Shown here in pieces: positions 1 to 8,458 of a stretch of 10,295 nt of DNA; positions within the stretch are counted from its first letter, which is position 1; the number at the start of each line of letters is the position of its first letter. The stretch is from PFJX01 sp037442845. Its GTDB lineage: Bacteria > Pseudomonadota > Gammaproteobacteria > Burkholderiales > Thiobacillaceae. A program made the translations under genes and the position numbers. A model generated the notes under the pieces. The model ran no database searches and had not been told where the DNA came from. It saw only the letters and a list, made by a program, of their open reading frames with translations. Where the stretch lies: the NCBI GenBank assembly GCA_037442845.1, contig JBBIPL010000077.1, positions 1-10,295 of the forward strand. The letters run 5' to 3'.

Positions 1-449
1 GAGGGGGGGGGCGGCGTGGCCGGCGCCGGCTCGGGTTCCCGCGCGGGGGGCGCCGTCTTGGCTGGGGTTTCCTTATGGGTGACGGCGGGGCGGGGCGGCT
101 CCGGTTCCGGCGCCGACGGCGCGGCGGCCGTATCCAGTTCGTCCAGGAAAGACCTGGCAAGGCGGGCCGGATCGCGCACCGGCTCGGGCAGCGGCGCTTC
201 CGCCTGGGCCACGGCGTGGCGCGCCTCGGGCGCCGTCTCGGCATCGTCGCTCAACTGGATACCGCTGTTCGCGCCGATTCGCGCATCCTCCAGCACCGAC
301 TCGCCGAGCATGATGTCTTCCCGCTTGTGCGAGAACATGCGGTCGGCCTCCCGGCGGAACTTGCGTTCCTGCAGGATGTTGTAGAGGACGATGATGGCGA
401 TCAGGCTGACGCCGACGATGGCCAGGACGATCTGCAGCGTCGTCATCAT
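1..449 (-). CDS. zipA: ZipA-like cell division protein, N-terminal part (runs off the window)
   Basis: Probable inner-membrane anchor that tethers FtsZ filaments to the membrane during septation. Visible are about 149 residues with no stop before base 1: a short N-terminus, one hydrophobic helix (about residues 5-23), a basic cytoplasmic stretch starting QERKFRREADRMF (about 27-39), then an acidic and increasingly Pro/Ala/Glu-rich linker. This is the architecture of ZipA (TM, charged region, P/Q-type linker). The C-terminal FtsZ-binding domain would lie outside the window, so identity rests on architecture and the N-terminal pattern. The ATG at 449-447 overlaps the ftsB stop in an ATGA, and a strong Shine-Dalgarno GGAGGT lies 9 nt upstream (464-459). 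The visible end contains a run of nine G (nine C on the coding strand, bases 3-11) encoding prolines. Another single-pass protein with a low-complexity tail remains possible. Confidence 0.72.
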   Translation of the reverse strand, partial: MMTTLQIVLAIVGVSLIAIIVLYNILQERKFRREADRMFSHKREDIMLGESVLEDARIGANSGIQLSDDAETAPEARHAVAQAEAPLPEPVRDPARLARSFLDELDTAAAPSAPEPEPPRPAVTHKETPAKTAPPAREPEPAPATPPPP

Positions 450-751
450 GGGCGTTTTACCTCCGTGGGGGGCGCGATGCCGGATTCCATGACATGGAAG
501 AATACTTCGTTGCCGCGCACCATGCCGAGTTCGAAGCGCGCCCGCTCGTCGAGGGCGTCATAGCCGGAATGCAGGTCGCGCGCCTCCGCCGCGAGCTGGA
601 TGTTGCGCGTCTCCAGGGCCTGGTTGGCGGCCTTCTGAGCCTCGATCTCGCCTTCCAGTTCCCAAACCCTCGGCCAGCTGCCCTTGCCCAGCCAAAGCGG
701 GTATTGCAGCAGCACGATCAACACGGCCAGGGTCCAGGCAAGCCCGCGCAT
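446..751 (-). CDS. ftsB: Cell division protein FtsB (septum formation initiator)
   Basis: Small bitopic inner-membrane protein of the FtsQLB complex, which signals to the FtsWI septal peptidoglycan synthase. The 101-residue length fits the family. Residues about 4-20 form the single membrane helix, followed by YPLWLGKGSW (17-26), which is typical of proteobacterial FtsB. Residues about 28-62 form a heptad-like coiled coil with the conserved RN-IQL-AE-RDL spacing, and the family signature ALDERARFELGMVRGNE lies at 66-82. The periplasmic tail is short and Pro-containing. The start codon lies one base after the eno stop, with only a weak GAG-type Shine-Dalgarno, so translation is probably coupled to eno. 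The stop overlaps the next gene. Linkage of ftsB to eno is common in Proteobacteria and supports the call. Confidence 0.95.
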   Translation of the reverse strand: MRGLAWTLAVLIVLLQYPLWLGKGSWPRVWELEGEIEAQKAANQALETRNIQLAAEARDLHSGYDALDERARFELGMVRGNEVFFHVMESGIAPPTEVKRP

Positions 752-752
752 C

Positions 753-2048
753 TCATCTCAATTGATGAAAGGCATCCCGGCCGGGATAGCGCGCGCGGTC
801 GCCGAGTTCCTCCTCGATGCGCAGCAGCTGGTTGTACTTGGCGATGCGGTCGGAGCGCGACAGCGAGCCGGTCTTGATCTGCAGGGCGTTGCTGCCCACC
901 GCCAGGTCGGCGATGAAGGCGTCCTCGGTCTCGCCGGAGCGGTGCGAAATGACGGAGGTCCAGCCGGCGCGCTTGGCGGTCTCGATGGCGTCGAAGGTCT
1001 CCGACAGGGTGCCGATCTGGTTGACCTTGATGAGGATGGAGTTGGCCACGTTCTTGGCGATGCCTTCGCGCAGGATCCTGGCGTTGGTGACGAAGAGATC
1101 GTCGCCCACCAGTTGCACCTTCTTGCCCAGCTTGGCGTTCTGCAGGGCCCAGCCGTCCCAGTCGTTTTCGGCGCAGCCGTCCTCGATGCTGACGATGGGG
1201 TACTTGTCCACCCAGGCGCCGAGATAGTCGACGAACTCGGCGGAGGTGAGCTTCAGGCCCTCGGACTCCAGCACGTAGCGGCCGTCCTTGTAGAACTCGC
1301 TGGAGGCGCAGTCCAGACCGATGAGCACGTCGCCGCCCGGCGTGTAACCGGCGGCGGCGATGGCGTCCATGATGAACTTCAGGGCTTCCTCGTTGGACTT
1401 GAAGTTGGGCGCGAAACCGCCCTCGTCGCCGACGGTGGTGGGATGGCCGGACTTGTCGAGCAGCTTCTTCAGGCTGTGGAACACCTCGGCGCCCATGCGC
1501 AGAGCCTCGCGGAAAGACTTGGCGCCGGCCGGGATGATCATGAATTCCTGCATGTCGACGCTGTTGTTGGCATGCGCGCCGCCGTTGACGATGTTCATCA
1601 TCGGCACCGGCAGGTGCATCGGGCCGGCACCGCCCAGGTAGCGATAAAGAGGCAGGCGGACGTCCTCGGCGGCGGCGCGGGCGGCGGCCAGGGAGACCGC
1701 CAGGATGGCGTTGGCGCCGAGGCGGGATTTGTTCTCGCTGCCGTCCAGATCGATCATGGTCTGGTCGAGCAGATGCTGTTCCTCGACGTCCAGGCCGAGG
1801 ATGGCCTCGGCGATCTCGGTGTTCACGTTCTCCACGGCGGTGAGCACGCCCTTGCCCAGGTAGCGGGTCTTGTCGCCCCCAGTGTTCCCATCTCGCAGTT
1901 CGATGGCCTCGCGGCTGCCGGTGGAGGCGCCGGAGGGCACGGCGGCGCGGCCCAGCACGCCGGATTCGAGAAGCACGTCGGCTTCGACGGTGGGGTTGCC
2001 GCGGGAATCCAGGATTTCGCGGGCGATGACATCAACGATAGCGCTCAA
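753..2048 (-). CDS. eno: Enolase (phosphopyruvate hydratase), TTG start
   Basis: Cytoplasmic glycolytic enzyme converting 2-phosphoglycerate to phosphoenolpyruvate, and a component of the RNA degradosome in some Proteobacteria. The 431-residue protein is full length. Catalytic and Mg-binding positions are all present: the SGASTG loop at 39-44, Glu209 in GDEGGF, Asp246, Glu289 in SIEDG, Asp316 in VGDD, catalytic base Lys341 in LIKVNQ, the SHRSGETED motif at 368-376, and Lys392 in QIKTGS. I place the start at TTG (2048-2046). It gives the canonical N-terminus MSAIVDVIAREILDSRGNPT, it is preceded by AAGGAAAG at proper spacing, no in-frame ATG or GTG lies nearby upstream, and the next in-frame ATG is codon 98. 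The gene sits 44 bp after kdsA and 1 bp before ftsB, so it is probably cotranscribed with both. Confidence 0.98.
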   Translation of the reverse strand: MSAIVDVIAREILDSRGNPTVEADVLLESGVLGRAAVPSGASTGSREAIELRDGNTGGDKTRYLGKGVLTAVENVNTEIAEAILGLDVEEQHLLDQTMIDLDGSENKSRLGANAILAVSLAAARAAAEDVRLPLYRYLGGAGPMHLPVPMMNIVNGGAHANNSVDMQEFMIIPAGAKSFREALRMGAEVFHSLKKLLDKSGHPTTVGDEGGFAPNFKSNEEALKFIMDAIAAAGYTPGGDVLIGLDCASSEFYKDGRYVLESEGLKLTSAEFVDYLGAWVDKYPIVSIEDGCAENDWDGWALQNAKLGKKVQLVGDDLFVTNARILREGIAKNVANSILIKVNQIGTLSETFDAIETAKRAGWTSVISHRSGETEDAFIADLAVGSNALQIKTGSLSRSDRIAKYNQLLRIEEELGDRARYPGRDAFHQLR

Positions 2049-2092
2049 TTTCTTTCCTTTTCCGGTTTCGCGGGCGGCTGTTGGCCGTCCTT

Positions 2093-2928
2093 TTACAGTC
2101 GGGCTTCGATAAAGCCCTTTTGCTTCACCAGGGCATCGATTTCCTTGAGTGTGAAGAGCAATTCCTTCATCCGGTGCAGCGGCCAGGCGTTGGGACCGTC
2201 GGACAGGGCCTTGGCCGGGTCCGGATGGGTTTCGGCGAACAGGCCGGCCACGCCCACCGCCACCGCCGCCCGCGCCAGCACCGGCACGAACTCGCGCTGG
2301 CCGCCGGAGCTGGCGCCCCGCCCGCCCGGCTGCTGCACGGAGTGGGTGGCGTCGAACACCACCGGGCAACCGGTCTCACGCATGATGGCCAGGCCGCGCA
2401 TGTCGGAGACCAGGGTGTTGTAGCCGAAGGACACGCCGCGCTCGCAGACCATGATGGTATCCGCGCCGCCGTTGGCGGCCTTCGCCTTGTCCACCACGTT
2501 CTTCATGTCGCCGGGGGCGAGAAACTGGCCCTTCTTGATGTTCACCGGCTTGCCGCAGGCGGCGACGGCCTCGATGAAATCGGTCTGCCGGCAGAGGAAG
2601 GCGGGGGTTTGCAGCACGTCCACCACCGCCGCCACGGCAGCGATCTCGGCCTCGGTATGCACGTCGGTGAGGACCGGCACGCCGATCCGTCTCTTCACCT
2701 CGGCCAGAATGCGCAGGCCCTCCTCCAGCCCCAGGCCGCGAAAGGACTTGCCGGAAGAGCGGTTGGCCTTGTCGAACGAGGACTTGTAGATGAAGGGCAT
2801 GCCCACCTCGGCGGTGATCGCCTTTAGCGCGCCGGCGGTATCCAGGGCCATCTGCTCGGACTCGATGACGCAGGGACCGGCGATCAGGAACAGGGGGTGA
2901 TCCAGACCGACTTCAAATCCGCACAATT

Positions 2929-2932
<4 letters not shown>
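2093..2932 (-). CDS. kdsA: 2-dehydro-3-deoxyphosphooctonate aldolase (Kdo-8-phosphate synthase), metal-dependent type
   Basis: Cytoplasmic enzyme that condenses phosphoenolpyruvate with arabinose-5-phosphate to Kdo-8-phosphate, the committed step toward the Kdo sugars of the lipopolysaccharide inner core. The 279-residue TIM-barrel protein shows FLIAGPCVIES (15-25), SSFDKANRSS (51-60), the DVH motif (90-92), FLCRQTDF (112-119), NIKKGQF (131-137), ERG-SFGYN (164-172), FDATHSVQ-PGG (193-204) and ETHPDPAKALSDGP (234-247). Cys21, His197, Glu234 and Asp245 match the metal ligands of the Aquifex-type enzyme; E. coli KdsA has Asn in place of the Cys. The ATG lies within an ATGA overlap with the pyrG stop, preceded by AAGGAAG, so translational coupling is likely. 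Confidence 0.97.
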
Positions 2933-4569
<1,637 letters not shown>

Positions 4570-4595
4570 AAATTTTGCGAATGCAGGGATGGCGA

Positions 4596-4624
4596 ATGAT
4601 ACCGGAATGCCCCCCGCCCCTCAA
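4596..4624 (-). promoter_or_regulatory. Putative sigma70 promoter of the pyrG-kdsA-eno-ftsB-zipA unit
   Basis: Read on the minus strand, TTGAGG (4624-4619) is followed after exactly 17 nt by TATCAT (4601-4596). The -35 box matches TTGACA at four of six positions and the -10 box matches TATAAT at five of six. A start about 7 nt downstream would leave a leader of only about 20 nt before the pyrG ATG. The spacer is very G-rich, which is unusual. The rest of the 173-bp crcB-pyrG gap (4570-4742) holds small GC hairpins (for example around 4629-4643 and 4660-4674) without a T-run, and a direct repeat of GCGCACG near 4693-4711. I see no clear intrinsic terminator or open reading frame there. This is inferred from consensus matching only. 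Confidence 0.5.
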
Positions 4625-4742
4625 AGGACGCCCCGGCAGGGCGCCAGTGCCTGTTTCAGCGGGGATCGCCCGCCGCGCCGGTGATGCCCAGGCGCACGGG
4701 AAAGCGCACGTAAAACAGAAACGGATGCAGACCGGGTTCATC

Positions 4743-5120
4743 TCACCCCCGCATGTGCTGGTAGCTCCACACCCCCAGGGCGGTGAGGGCGAGGGAGCCG
4801 AACAGGTGGGCCGAGGCCGCCGCCAGCGCCCAGGCCAGCTGGCCCCGGCTGAGCAACGTGAACAACTCGGCGGAGAAGGTGGAGAAGGTGGTGAGCCCGC
4901 CGAGGAAGCCGGTAATGGCGAACAGCCGCCATTCCGGCGGCAGGCCGGGATGCTGGGCGAAGTAGGCGATGGCCAGGCCGACCAGGTAGCCGCCGAGCAG
5001 GTTGGCGGCGAGGGTGCCGAAGGGCAGCGCCGGCGACAGGGCGTTGAGCCACAGCCCCAGGCCCCAGCGCAGCCAGGCGCCGAGGGCGGCGCCCAGGCCG
5101 ACGGCGATGAACGCGTTCAT
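4743..5120 (-). CDS. crcB: Fluoride-specific ion channel CrcB/Fluc
   Basis: Small inner-membrane protein that works as an antiparallel dimer to export fluoride passively. The 125 residues are full length and form four hydrophobic helices (about 3-24, 34-54, 66-90, 97-118). Family hallmarks are present: GAALGAWLRWGL near the N-terminus (10-21), GTLAANLLGGYLVG (35-48) with the conserved channel Asn40, and the GFLGGLTTFSTFSAE signature (71-85) carrying the pore phenylalanines and the central Na-site region. The start at 5120 gives the canonical N-terminus. It has no recognisable Shine-Dalgarno, because a 7-bp repeat array ends 4 bp upstream. No fluoride riboswitch is visible: the 105-bp gap to glgP is almost all repeat. 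The gene lies downstream of glgP on the same strand. Confidence 0.96.
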   Translation of the reverse strand: MNAFIAVGLGAALGAWLRWGLGLWLNALSPALPFGTLAANLLGGYLVGLAIAYFAQHPGLPPEWRLFAITGFLGGLTTFSTFSAELFTLLSRGQLAWALAAASAHLFGSLALTALGVWSYQHMRG

Positions 5121-5124
5121 CGCG

Positions 5125-5154
5125 GTGAGGCGTGAGGCGTGAGGGGTGAGGCGT
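5125..5154. repeat. Heptamer tandem array, left arm of an inverted pair
   Basis: Read on the plus strand, this is GTGAGGC, GTGAGGC, GTGAGGG, GTGAGGC plus GT, that is 4.3 copies with an exact 7-bp period and only the last base varying. It starts four bases upstream of the crcB ATG and replaces any normal ribosome binding site. It is complementary to the array at 5189-5229, so the two could form a long hairpin of nearly 30 bp around a loop of about 32-34 nt. Confidence 0.95.
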
Positions 5155-5188
5155 ACACCCCACCCCCAGCCACTGCGGTGCCGTTACC

Positions 5189-5229
5189 CCTCACGCCTCA
5201 CCCCTCACGCCTCACCCCTCACGCCTCAC
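5189..5229. repeat. Heptamer tandem array, right arm of an inverted pair, overlapping the glgP stop codon
   Basis: On the plus strand, five full copies of CCTCACS in strict alternation (G, C, G, C, G at the seventh base) followed by CCTCAC. It is the reverse complement of the array at 5125-5154. The final partial unit contains the glgP stop codon (5228-5226 on the minus strand), so the array starts exactly where coding ends. It may serve as transcription-termination or mRNA-stabilising structure for glgP, but no T-run follows, so this is inference. Confidence 0.95.
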
Positions 5230-7778
5230 AGCCAGACCATCAACCCCGTCTCGAAGGGATGCGTGAGCATGTCGTGGTAGGGATAGACGCGCACGCGATA
5301 GAGCAGCTTGCCGCACATCTCGGGGGTCAGTTCCAGGCTGAACAGGGACTCCTTGCCCGCCGAGCCGTCCGGCGCCATCGGCAGGGCCTGCAGGTCGCGG
5401 TCCTGGCCCTGCTTGGAGGCGCGCCCGACCAGGATCTCGACGCGCACGTCCTCCGGCGCCAGGCCGTTGAGGTGGGCGGCCACGCGCAGATGCATGCTTT
5501 CGCCGAAGCCGAGGCGCTTGACCGGCTCGTCGACGCGGCGCAGGGAGACGCCGCCCCAGGCGTGGCTGACCTTGGCCTTCCAGGCGGCGACGCTCTGGCC
5601 GGCGGCGAAACCGTTCTCGGAATAGCGCCGCCACTGGCGCGAAGCGGGGCCGTAGAACTTGTTGACGTACTGGGTGACCATGCGCGTGGCGTTGAAGCGC
5701 GGCAGCAGGGTGGTGATGGAGCGCTTGGCCATGCGCACCCATTCCGTGGAAAAGCCCAGCTCGTGCCGCCGGTAGTACATGGGGATGACCTGGTCCTGCA
5801 GGATTTCGTAAAGGTCGCGGCTGTCGTCGCGGTTGCGGCGGGCGTCGTCGAAGTATTCCGGCGCCGGCTTGATGGCCCAGCCGTTGCTGCCGTCGTAGCC
5901 CTCGTCCCACCAGCCGTCGGTGACCGACAGGTTGAGCACGCCGTTCATGGCCGCCTTCATGCCCGAGGTGCCGGAGGCCTCCAGGGGATAGATGGGGTTG
6001 TTCAGCCAGACGTCGCAGCCGGAAACCAGGCGGCGCGCGAGTCCCAGGTCGTAGCCCTCGACCATCAGCAGCTTGCCCTCGAACTCGGGCCAGCGCGAGA
6101 TCTCGTGGATGCGGCGGATCAGTTCCTGGCCGGGGGTATCGGCCGGGTGGGCCTTGCCGGCGAAGATGAACAGCACCGGCCGCTCGGCGTCGGAGAGGAT
6201 GGCGCGCAGCCAGTCCATGTTCTCGAACATCAGGGTGGCGCGCTTGTAGGTGGCGAAGCGGCGCGCGAAGCCGATGGTGAGCACGTTGGGGTCGAGCGGA
6301 TTGGCGTGCTTGAGCATGCGCTCGAGGTGCGCCTCGGAGCCGTGGTTGCGGGCGTGCTGCTGGGTGACGCGGTGATGCACGGAATGCAGCATCTGCGCTT
6401 TCAGGGCCTGATGCACCGACCAGAAGTGGTGGTCGGGGATGCTCTCGATCTTTTCCCAGAACTTGAGGTCGGTCAGGCGCCGGCGCCATTCGTAGCCCAG
6501 CTTGTTGTCGAACAGCTCCTGCCATTCCTGGGCCAGGAAGGAGGCGACGTGGACGCCGTTGGTGATGTAGTCCATGGGCGATTCATCGGGGCGCACCTGC
6601 GGCCACATGTCCGCCAGGATGCGCGAGGAGACGCCGCCGTGCACGCGCGACACGCCGTTGTGGTGACGCGAGCCGTGCAGGGCCAGCTTGGTCATGTTGA
6701 AGTCCTGGCCGTGGCCGGCGCCGCCCAGCTTCATGAACTCCTCGCGCGAGACGCCGAATTCATTGCAGCACTGGCTGAAGTAGTCCCAGATCATGTCCTC
6801 GGCGAAGTGGTCGTGGCCGGCCGGCACCGGCGTGTGCGTGGTGAACACGGTGTTGGCCGCCACCACCTCGAGCGCGGCCTGGAAAGAAAGTCCCTTCGAC
6901 ACCCTGCGGCGGATGCGCTCCAGCACCAGGAAGGCGGCGTGGCCCTCGTTGATGTGGTAGGCCGTGGGCTTGACGCCGAGCTGTTCGAGGGCGCGGATGC
7001 CGCCGACGCCGAGAATGATTTCCTGCTGGATGCGGGTGTGCTTGTCGCCGCCGTAGAGCTGGTGGGTGATGTAGCGGTCCTCGGCGCGGTTGCCGGGCAG
7101 GTCGGTGTCGAGCAGGCACAAACGCACGTGGCCGATGCGCGCCTCCCACACCTTGACCTCCACCTTGCGGCCGGGCAGCTCGATGTGGATGTGGATTTCG
7201 CGGCCCTCCTCGGTGAGGGCGGGACGCACGGGCAGGTCGTCGAACTCGGAATCGGTGTAGGTGGCGATCTGGTTGCCGTCGTTGTCGATGCGCTGCGAGA
7301 AGTAGCCCTGGCGGTAGAGCAGACCCACGGCGATGAAGGGCAAACGCAGGTCGGAGGCGGCCTTGCAGTGGTCGCCGGCGAGGATGCCGAGGCCGCCGGA
7401 GTAAATGGGAAAGCTCTCGTGGAAGCCGAATTCGGCGCAGAAATAGGCGATCAGGTCGCCCGGCTTGAGCTCCAGCGGCGTGTCGCGGCGCAGCGGCTCG
7501 CTCATGTAGGTGTCGAAGGCCGACAACACCCGGTTGTAGTTGCCGAGGAAGATGTGGTCCTCGGCCGCGTCGGTCAGCCGCTCCTCGTCCACCCGCTTGA
7601 GAAAGGCCTTGGGGTTGTGATTGACGGCGTCCCACAGGCCGGGGTGCAGGCGCGCGAACAGGGTGCGGGTGGGCCGGTCCCAGGCATACCAGAGGTTGTC
7701 GGCCAGCTCGGACAGACGCGACAGGCGGCGGGGGATGCGCGGATTGACTTCGACGATGAACGGGGTGCCGGGCTTCAT
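5226..7778 (-). CDS. glgP: Alpha-glucan (glycogen/maltodextrin) phosphorylase, GT35 family
   Basis: Pyridoxal-phosphate enzyme that phosphorolyses alpha-1,4-glucans to glucose-1-phosphate, in the cytoplasm. The 850-residue protein belongs to the long 'alpha-glucan phosphorylase' branch with an N-terminal DUF3417-type region (about 10-120), which differs from E. coli GlgP/MalP. Seen: FGFHESFPIYSGGLGILAGDH (117-137), HINEGHAAF (275-283), THTPVPAGHD (315-324), NGVH (407-410), FARRFATYKRA (504-514), FAGKAHPAD (539-547), NNPIYPLEASGTSGMKAAMNG (593-613) with the PLP-binding Lys608, and DGWWDE (621-626). The tail is a beta-rich segment ending LMVWL. The ATG at 7778 is preceded by AAGGAG with 8-nt spacing; the open frame extends further upstream but without family similarity. 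The stop lies inside a heptamer repeat. No other glycogen genes are visible; the neighbours are orn and crcB. Confidence 0.96.
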   Translation of the reverse strand: MKPGTPFIVEVNPRIPRRLSRLSELADNLWYAWDRPTRTLFARLHPGLWDAVNHNPKAFLKRVDEERLTDAAEDHIFLGNYNRVLSAFDTYMSEPLRRDTPLELKPGDLIAYFCAEFGFHESFPIYSGGLGILAGDHCKAASDLRLPFIAVGLLYRQGYFSQRIDNDGNQIATYTDSEFDDLPVRPALTEEGREIHIHIELPGRKVEVKVWEARIGHVRLCLLDTDLPGNRAEDRYITHQLYGGDKHTRIQQEIILGVGGIRALEQLGVKPTAYHINEGHAAFLVLERIRRRVSKGLSFQAALEVVAANTVFTTHTPVPAGHDHFAEDMIWDYFSQCCNEFGVSREEFMKLGGAGHGQDFNMTKLALHGSRHHNGVSRVHGGVSSRILADMWPQVRPDESPMDYITNGVHVASFLAQEWQELFDNKLGYEWRRRLTDLKFWEKIESIPDHHFWSVHQALKAQMLHSVHHRVTQQHARNHGSEAHLERMLKHANPLDPNVLTIGFARRFATYKRATLMFENMDWLRAILSDAERPVLFIFAGKAHPADTPGQELIRRIHEISRWPEFEGKLLMVEGYDLGLARRLVSGCDVWLNNPIYPLEASGTSGMKAAMNGVLNLSVTDGWWDEGYDGSNGWAIKPAPEYFDDARRNRDDSRDLYEILQDQVIPMYYRRHELGFSTEWVRMAKRSITTLLPRFNATRMVTQYVNKFYGPASRQWRRYSENGFAAGQSVAAWKAKVSHAWGGVSLRRVDEPVKRLGFGESMHLRVAAHLNGLAPEDVRVEILVGRASKQGQDRDLQALPMAPDGSAGKESLFSLELTPEMCGKLLYRVRVYPYHDMLTHPFETGLMVWL

Positions 7779-7797
7779 TGTTGGTTCTCCTTGGCGA

Positions 7798-7877
7798 GTA
7801 GCGGGTCGCTCGTAGCCGGTAGCTGGATTTTTCCGCGCCTTCGGCGCGCTGATCAAAAGCTGCAAGCTACCCGCTGA
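7798..7877. repeat. Degenerate heptamer arrays in inverted orientation flanking a GC hairpin (orn-glgP gap)
   Basis: On the plus strand, 7798-7825 is four adjacent units GTAGCGG, GTCGCTC, GTAGCCG, GTAGCTG (consensus GTAGCNN, 7-bp period). At 7857-7877 units of the opposite orientation occur: AAGCTGC, AAGCTAC, CCGCTGA. Between them is a perfect 6-bp hairpin CGCGCC-TTC-GGCGCG (7834-7848) next to a T5 run. The orn stop codon TAG (7869-7867) lies inside an array unit, and the other array ends just before the glgP ribosome binding site. Degeneracy makes this weaker than the other arrays, but period and inverted layout match the glgP-crcB gap. Confidence 0.7.
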
Positions 7878-8418
7878 CTCTGATGAAGTTCTCGCGGTAG
7901 TAACGGAGCTCGGCGATGGATTCTTGAATGTCGGCCAGGGCGGTGTGGCTGTTGGCCTTCTTGAAGCCTTCCTTGAGCTCCGGGCGCCAGCGCGCGGCCA
8001 GCTCCTTGAGGGTGGAAACATCCAGGTTGCGGTAGTGGAAATACGCCTCCAGCTTCGGCATGTGGCGCGCCATGAAGCGGCGGTCCTGGCAGATGGAGTT
8101 GCCGCACATCGGCGATTGCCGTTCGCCCACGTGGCGTTTCATGAAGGCGAGCACGCGCTGCTCGACCTCGGCCTCGGTCAGGGTCGAGGCCTTGACCTTG
8201 TCGATGAGGCCGGACTTGCCGTGAGTGCTCTTGTTCCAGTTGTCCATGGCGTCGAGCACGGCGTCGTCCTGATGCACCACCAGCACCGGCCCCTCCTCGA
8301 CCACGTCCAGATTCTTGTCGGTGACCACCAGGGCGATTTCCAGCACCCGGTCGCGGTCCGGATCAAGTCCGGACATTTCCATGTCGATCCAGACCAGATG
8401 GGTCTCGTTTTGCGCCAT
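7867..8418 (-). CDS. orn: Oligoribonuclease
   Basis: 3'-to-5' exoribonuclease of the DnaQ/DEDDh fold that degrades 2-5-nt RNA, including the pGpG left from cyclic-di-GMP turnover; cytoplasmic and essential in many Gammaproteobacteria. The 183 residues match family length. The five active-site residues are visible: Asp12 and Glu14 in VWIDMEMSGLDP, Asp112 in SICQDRRF, His158 and Asp163 in NSHTALADIQES. The family-typical NWNKSTHGKSGL lies at 60-71 and the C-terminus is ELRYYRENFIR. I chose ATG 8418 because it gives the standard MAQN-type N-terminus and follows AAGAGG with 5-nt spacing. The open frame extends upstream to about 8517, but those residues do not resemble the family. Its stop codon lies in a heptamer repeat, 88 bp before glgP. 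It is divergent from the M48 peptidase gene. Confidence 0.98.
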   Translation of the reverse strand: MAQNETHLVWIDMEMSGLDPDRDRVLEIALVVTDKNLDVVEEGPVLVVHQDDAVLDAMDNWNKSTHGKSGLIDKVKASTLTEAEVEQRVLAFMKRHVGERQSPMCGNSICQDRRFMARHMPKLEAYFHYRNLDVSTLKELAARWRPELKEGFKKANSHTALADIQESIAELRYYRENFIRVSG

Positions 8419-8458
8419 TGCCGCCTCTTGCCGGGTACGGGGAACAGGGCGGGCATTG

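Noticed and set aside
4658..4674. Terminator after crcB.
   Set aside because: Only a 5-bp GC stem without a following T-run; too weak to support.
5125..5229. Possible CRISPR-like array.
   Set aside because: Units are 7 bp with no spacers, and the two arms are inverted. This is a tandem microsatellite-type array.
7834..7848. Intrinsic terminator for orn from the CGCGCC-TTC-GGCGCG hairpin.
   Set aside because: In the orn transcription direction the hairpin is followed by GGAAAAATCC, A-rich and not U-rich; the T-run precedes it on the plus strand.
5139..7877. A 912-codon open frame on the plus strand, antisense to glgP.
   Set aside because: Its translation is low-complexity (rich in V, A, G, D, H, Q), has no recognisable motif and mirrors glgP codon positions. 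In high-GC coding DNA the antisense frame is often open by base composition.
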